From positions 1 to 8,088 of the forward strand of contig CAYXFB010000098.1 of the NCBI GenBank assembly GCA_964464145.1: 8,088 nucleotides of DNA. The letters are read 5' to 3'. Source of the stretch: UBA5399 sp964464145 (GTDB taxonomy: Bacteria; Bacillota; Clostridia; Christensenellales; Christensenellaceae). Positions 5,155-8,088 of this stretch are shown piece by piece (within the stretch, counting starts at the first letter, position 1; the number at the start of each line of letters is the position of its first letter). The position numbers were made by a program, and so were the translations under genes. The notes beneath the pieces were generated by a model. It did not search any database. It worked only from the letters and a program-made list of their open reading frames with translations, and was not told the origin of the DNA.

Positions 5155-5607
5155 ATGCTTAGAAACATTCCAGAGATCATCCCGCCGGAGCTAATGCTGG
5201 CGCTGATGGAAATGGGGCACGGCGACGACATCGTACTGGGAGACATCAATTTTCCGTCCTACACTATGGGCAACCGTATAGTGTATTGCAAGGGGCACAG
5301 CAGTAAGGATATACTGGATGCCATACTCCAGTTCATGCCGCTTGACATATTTGTGGAGGACACCGTTGCGGTAATGAAGCCGGGCGATATGTTTAAAGGC
5401 ACTCCGCCAATTTGGGCAGATTACGAGCGCATTGTGCGCGCGGGCGATTTTTCCGGCGCGTTCAAAGAATTTTACCAGATGGAGCGCTTCGATTTTTACG
5501 ACAGAGCCAAGGAGAGCTTTGTTACCGTACAAACAAGCGAGCCCGCGCTGTACGCTCCCCTGATACTTCGCAAGGGTATAATAGGCGATCTTAACGCAGG
5601 TAAATAG
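5155..5607 (+). CDS. fucU: L-fucose mutarotase-like protein (RbsD/FucU family)
   Basis: This 150-residue cytoplasmic enzyme interconverts alpha and beta anomers of a sugar, giving a downstream isomerase its preferred form. It aligns along its length with E. coli FucU as I recall it: the opening MLRNIPEIIPPELMLALMEM, GHGDDIVLGDINFP (21-34) with His22 and Asp30, RFDFYDRAKESF (111-122) and LYAPLILRKG (132-141). RbsD proteins are shorter and lack the RFxFY segment, so FucU is preferred. The ATG follows GAGGAGG with 10-base spacing and lies 17 bases after the isomerase stop, so the two are co-transcribed. A strong terminator ends the unit 20 bases later. The physiological sugar may be fucose or another aldose handled by the partner isomerase. 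Confidence 0.9.
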   Translation: MLRNIPEIIPPELMLALMEMGHGDDIVLGDINFPSYTMGNRIVYCKGHSSKDILDAILQFMPLDIFVEDTVAVMKPGDMFKGTPPIWADYERIVRAGDFSGAFKEFYQMERFDFYDRAKESFVTVQTSEPALYAPLILRKGIIGDLNAGK

Positions 5608-5627
5608 TAGTTAGTTTTGTTTCCTTT

Positions 5628-5665
5628 GCCCCGCGCTGTGTATACCGCGCGGGGCTTTTGTTTTT
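5628..5665 (+). terminator. Strong intrinsic terminator of the sugar operon
   Basis: A perfect 9-bp GC-rich stem, GCCCCGCGC (5628-5636) / GCGCGGGGC (5647-5655), with a 10-base loop is followed by TTTTGTTTTT (5656-5665). It lies 20 bases after the fucU stop and insulates the following two-component operon. Confidence 0.9.
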
Positions 5666-5710
5666 AACATTGTATTCATCCGTTGTTCATGCAAAAATCA
5701 CACAGGCGTA

Positions 5711-5741
5711 TTAACATATGCTAAAATACTACTATTATAAT
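5711..5741 (+). promoter_or_regulatory. Probable promoter of the two-component operon
   Basis: A perfect TATAAT (5736-5741) lies 21 bases before the response-regulator start. The best upstream hexamer is TTAACA (5711-5716), with a long 19-base spacer. Such a weak spacing often marks activated promoters, so autoactivation by the response regulator is possible but not shown. Confidence 0.45.
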
Positions 5742-5762
5742 ATACGTGGGGAGCAAAAAAAT

Positions 5763-6431
5763 ATGGGCGCTAGCTTGCTTGTTGTGGATGATGAAATGGG
5801 CATCCGTGAAATAATAAAAAAATACGCGGCCTTTGAGGGCTACGATATAACCGAGGCGGCGGACGGCATGGAGGCTGTGAACCTGTGCGCGCAGCGGCGC
5901 TTCGATCTTATAATAATGGACGTTATGATGCCGGAGCTGGACGGCTTTTCGGCCTGCCGCGAGATCCGCAAAACGCAGGACACACCGGTGATAATGCTGT
6001 CCGCGCGCGGCGAGGAGTATGACAAGATACACGGCTTCGAGCTGGGTGTGGATGATTACGTGGTGAAGCCCTTTTCGCCCAAGGAGCTCATGCTGCGCGC
6101 GGCGGCCGTGCTAAAGCGCGGCTCCGCCAAGGAGCGCGATGTGTTCGAGTGCGAGGGGCTTTCCGTAGACTTTACTGCGCGTATGGTCACGGTGGACGGC
6201 GAGACCTGCGAGATGTCACCCAAGGAATACGAGCTGCTCTTTTACATGGTGAAAAACCGTGGCATTGCACTGACGCGCGAAAAGCTTATAACGGACGTGT
6301 GGGGATACGACTTTTTTGGCGACGACCGCACTCTTGATACGCACATAAAGCTGCTTAGAAAATCTCTCGGCGCATACAGTAAATATATAGTCACATTACG
6401 CGGGGTGGGATATAGATTTGAACAGGTTTGA
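5763..6431 (+). CDS. OmpR/PhoB-family response regulator
   Basis: This 222-residue cytoplasmic transcription factor has an N-terminal receiver domain (about 1-118) and a C-terminal winged-helix DNA-binding domain (about 125-222). Receiver residues are all present: the acidic pair Asp9/Asp10 (VVDDE), phospho-acceptor Asp53 (IIMDVMMPELDG), Ser80 and Lys102 (VKPFSPKEL). The effector domain shows MSPKEYELLFYMVKNRG, the recognition helix near DDRTLDTHIKLLRKSL and the wing TLRGVGYRFE. I chose the ATG at 5763, which follows GGGGAG by about 10 bases. An in-frame ATG at 5718 would add 15 tyrosine-rich residues and would lie upstream of the promoter -10. The kinase gene overlaps its 3' end by 14 bases, so the two form a pair. 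The regulon and stimulus are unknown. Confidence 0.93.
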   Translation: MGASLLVVDDEMGIREIIKKYAAFEGYDITEAADGMEAVNLCAQRRFDLIIMDVMMPELDGFSACREIRKTQDTPVIMLSARGEEYDKIHGFELGVDDYVVKPFSPKELMLRAAAVLKRGSAKERDVFECEGLSVDFTARMVTVDGETCEMSPKEYELLFYMVKNRGIALTREKLITDVWGYDFFGDDRTLDTHIKLLRKSLGAYSKYIVTLRGVGYRFEQV

Positions 6432-7869
6432 CACATACAGCATAAAGTGGCGGCTCTTCGTATACCTTATAATATTTGTGGCAATACCCGTGGCCATGCT
6501 CTGGTTTTTCCAAACGGTGTTTTTGGAGCAGTTTTACACGGCCATAAAAGTGAACGATGTGGAAAGCTCTGTGGACACTATCGCCCAAAACATAGAAAAT
6601 CAGGACGTTGGCGCGCTCATAGAGCAGGTTGCTCACGTGAACGATGTCAGCGTACGCGTATACGAGCAAAACAGCGGGCAGATATACGCCTACGATTTTG
6701 GGCCGGAAAGCGGCGTCCCTCTGGATGAAGCCAGCGTAAGGGACTATTTTGAGCGCGCGCAAAATAACGGCGGTACCCTTCTTATGCTCTTCGACAAGCC
6801 GCCCGCGATAGATGGGCTGTCTGGTGACGAATTTGAGGGCGAGTTTCCGCCACGCTTCAAGCGTATGGGCAAGAGCATAGTATGCGCGCGCGTTGTTGAC
6901 CTGCCGGACGGCAATAAGCGGCTCATACTCATAAACGCGCTTGTGACGCCTGTGGACGCCACCGTGCGCACGCTTCAGATACAGCTCATGTATATCACGC
7001 TCATAATGGTGGCGCTGTCACTGTTTTTGGCGCTGCTTATGTCCCGCAGGATTTCGAAGCCCATAATACAGACCACCGCCGCCGCCAAGCTGCTGGCAAA
7101 GGGCGATTATGGCACTGTTTTCGACGCGCACGGCTATCTGGAGATCGCCGAGCTAAATAAGACGCTGAATTTTGCCGCCTCCGAAATGTCCAAGGTGGAG
7201 CGTTTGCGCCATGAGCTCATAGCCAACGTATCCCACGATCTGCGCACACCGCTTACGATGATAACGGGCTACGCCGAGATGATGCGCGACATACCGGGCG
7301 AAAACACGCCCGAAAACGTTCAGATAATAATAGACGAATCCTCCCGCCTCTCGCTTTTGGTGAGTGATATGCTGGATATATCCCGTTTCCAGTCGGGCGG
7401 TCAGGAGCTGCACAAAATCCGCTTCAACATTACGGCGAGCGTGCGCGGTATAATGCAGCGCTACTCCAAGCTCACGGAGCAGGACAACTATGATATAAGC
7501 TTCGAAGCCTCGGGCGACGCTTACGTGGAGGCGGACAGCGGACGCATAGAGCAGGTGGTGTACAACCTCATAAACAACGCCATAAACTACACCGGCGAGG
7601 ACAAAAAAGTAATAGTGCGGCAAACCGTTGAGGACGGGCGCGTACGCATAGAGATAACGGACACGGGCGCGGGCATAGCCGCAGAGGACATACCCTACAT
7701 ATGGGACAGGTATTACCGGGTGGACAAGACGCACAAGCGGGCGGCGATAGGCAGCGGCCTGGGTCTTTCCATAGTTCGCTCCATACTTGAGCTGCACGGC
7801 GCGGAATATGGTGTGCTGAGCAACCCCGGCGAGGGCAGCACCTTCTGGTTTTCGCTCCCCTTGGCATAA
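6418..7869 (+). CDS. Membrane sensor histidine kinase
   Basis: This 483-residue inner-membrane kinase is expected to phosphorylate the adjacent response regulator. TM1 is at about 12-31, an extracytoplasmic sensor region of about 150 residues follows, and TM2 is at about 187-208. A HAMP linker follows (210-262, with the RRISKPI start), then HisKA with phospho-acceptor His273 (ANVSHDLRTPLTMITGY). The HATPase_c domain has the N box NLINNAINYT (383-392), G1 DTGAGI (415-420), F-like box YIWDRYYR and G2 GSGLGLSIV (445-453). All catalytic boxes are intact. The start is a TTG 14 bases inside the regulator gene, preceded by GGTGGGA, so translation is likely coupled. The sensor region has no motif I recognise and no PAS domain is evident. 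Its isoleucines are almost all ATA. Confidence 0.94.
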   Translation: MNRFDTYSIKWRLFVYLIIFVAIPVAMLWFFQTVFLEQFYTAIKVNDVESSVDTIAQNIENQDVGALIEQVAHVNDVSVRVYEQNSGQIYAYDFGPESGVPLDEASVRDYFERAQNNGGTLLMLFDKPPAIDGLSGDEFEGEFPPRFKRMGKSIVCARVVDLPDGNKRLILINALVTPVDATVRTLQIQLMYITLIMVALSLFLALLMSRRISKPIIQTTAAAKLLAKGDYGTVFDAHGYLEIAELNKTLNFAASEMSKVERLRHELIANVSHDLRTPLTMITGYAEMMRDIPGENTPENVQIIIDESSRLSLLVSDMLDISRFQSGGQELHKIRFNITASVRGIMQRYSKLTEQDNYDISFEASGDAYVEADSGRIEQVVYNLINNAINYTGEDKKVIVRQTVEDGRVRIEITDTGAGIAAEDIPYIWDRYYRVDKTHKRAAIGSGLGLSIVRSILELHGAEYGVLSNPGEGSTFWFSLPLA

Positions 7870-7880
7870 TGAATTTTTTA

Positions 7881-7909
7881 TTGCGAAAATTACTCCTAAG
7901 TGTTATGCT
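7881..7909 (+). promoter_or_regulatory. Promoter of the small membrane-protein gene
   Basis: TTGCGA (7881-7886), a 17-base spacer and TATGCT (7904-7909) preceded by TG at 7901-7902 form an extended -10 promoter. It starts 11 bases after the kinase stop, with no clear terminator between them, so the next gene may also receive read-through from the kinase operon. Confidence 0.5.
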
Positions 7910-7949
7910 TGTGCTATCGAAATAATCAGGGGCAGCGAGGTGTTACACT

Positions 7950-8088
7950 ATGAACGATCAGGAAATGATACGCCAGATATCGGAGATGTTCAAGGATCAG
8001 AACATCGCTATATCTGACACTATAAAAAAAGAAGTCAGACTGTCGAAAAAATGGATGCTAGGCGTAGGCGTAGCATCCATTTTTGTAT
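7950..8088 (+). CDS. Partial small membrane protein of unknown function (5' end only)
   Basis: An ATG at 7950, preceded by GAGGTG with 7-base spacing, opens a frame that runs 46 codons off the right edge. The visible part has a hydrophilic, probably helical segment (MNDQEMIRQISEMFKDQNIA, then ISDTIKKEVRLSKK) followed by the start of a transmembrane helix (WMLGVGVASIFV). A charged helix followed by one TM segment recalls small XhlA-like phage/holin-associated proteins, but no family can be assigned from 46 residues. The last 18 codons lie inside the 55-bp terminal repeat, so the continuation depends on how that repeat is resolved. Confidence 0.6.
   Translation, partial: MNDQEMIRQISEMFKDQNIAISDTIKKEVRLSKKWMLGVGVASIFV
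8034..8088. repeat. Right copy of the 55-bp terminal inverted repeat
   Basis: This is the exact reverse complement of bases 1-55. Here the 14-bp hairpin (arms 8047-8060 and 8071-8084) lies within an open reading frame and encodes the basic patch and first half of a predicted membrane helix. At the left edge the same bases lie beyond the metY stop, in the position of a terminator. Confidence 0.95.

Noticed and set aside
5718..5762. Upstream ATG start for the response regulator
   Set aside because: It would add a tyrosine-rich tail not found in OmpR-type receivers, overlaps the promoter -10, and lacks a ribosome site.
7153..7797. Minus-strand open frame of 214 codons opposite the kinase
   Set aside because: It covers the HisKA/HATPase domains, whose motifs are clear on the other strand. 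It has a shadow-like composition and no ribosome site.
1..8088. Transposon or phage element bounded by the terminal inverted repeats
   Set aside because: No transposase, integrase, structural phage gene or target-site duplication is visible, and the genes inside are ordinary housekeeping or catabolic genes.

Overview
The window reads as a fragment of a Bacillota (probably Clostridia) chromosome, most likely from a metagenome. The grounds are strong GGAGG-type ribosome sites, several near-consensus TTGACA-N17-TATAAT promoters in AT-rich gaps between fairly GC-rich genes, intrinsic terminators, the Rrf2/cysK/metY gene set, and an extreme preference for ATA as the isoleucine codon. No mobile-element gene, RNA gene or CRISPR array is visible.

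Layout. Positions 103-3798 hold a sulfur-amino-acid module: metY (O-acetylhomoserine sulfhydrylase, minus strand), a divergent Rrf2-family regulator resembling CymR but with an IscR-like cysteine triad (plus strand), a convergent cysK (minus strand), and upstream of cysK a hexapeptide-repeat O-acetyltransferase of the LacA/Maa type (minus strand). The 281-bp metY-rrf2 gap holds two back-to-back promoters, a near-perfect 18-bp direct repeat (related sequences recur upstream of cysK and of the acetyltransferase) and a 20-codon leader ORF ahead of metY. A natural reading is that the Rrf2 protein controls its own gene and the sulfur genes.

Positions 3987-5665 hold a small sugar operon. An extended -10 promoter is followed by two identical 15-bp operator-like repeats 32 bp apart, a xylose-isomerase-like TIM-barrel sugar isomerase/epimerase, a FucU/RbsD-type sugar mutarotase and a strong terminator. 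Positions 5711-7869 hold an OmpR-type response regulator and its overlapping membrane histidine kinase. A further promoter at 7881 leads into the 5' end of a small predicted membrane protein that runs off the right edge.

The most unusual structural feature is at the edges. The first 55 bases are the exact reverse complement of the last 55, and that segment contains a 14-bp perfect hairpin. The exact length of 55 suggests an assembly-graph junction at a repeat, but a real inverted duplication flanking an 8-kb segment is possible. I found no clear evidence of an entirely new system. The best leads are the candidate Rrf2 operators, the metY leader ORF, the paired sugar operator and the terminal inverted repeat.
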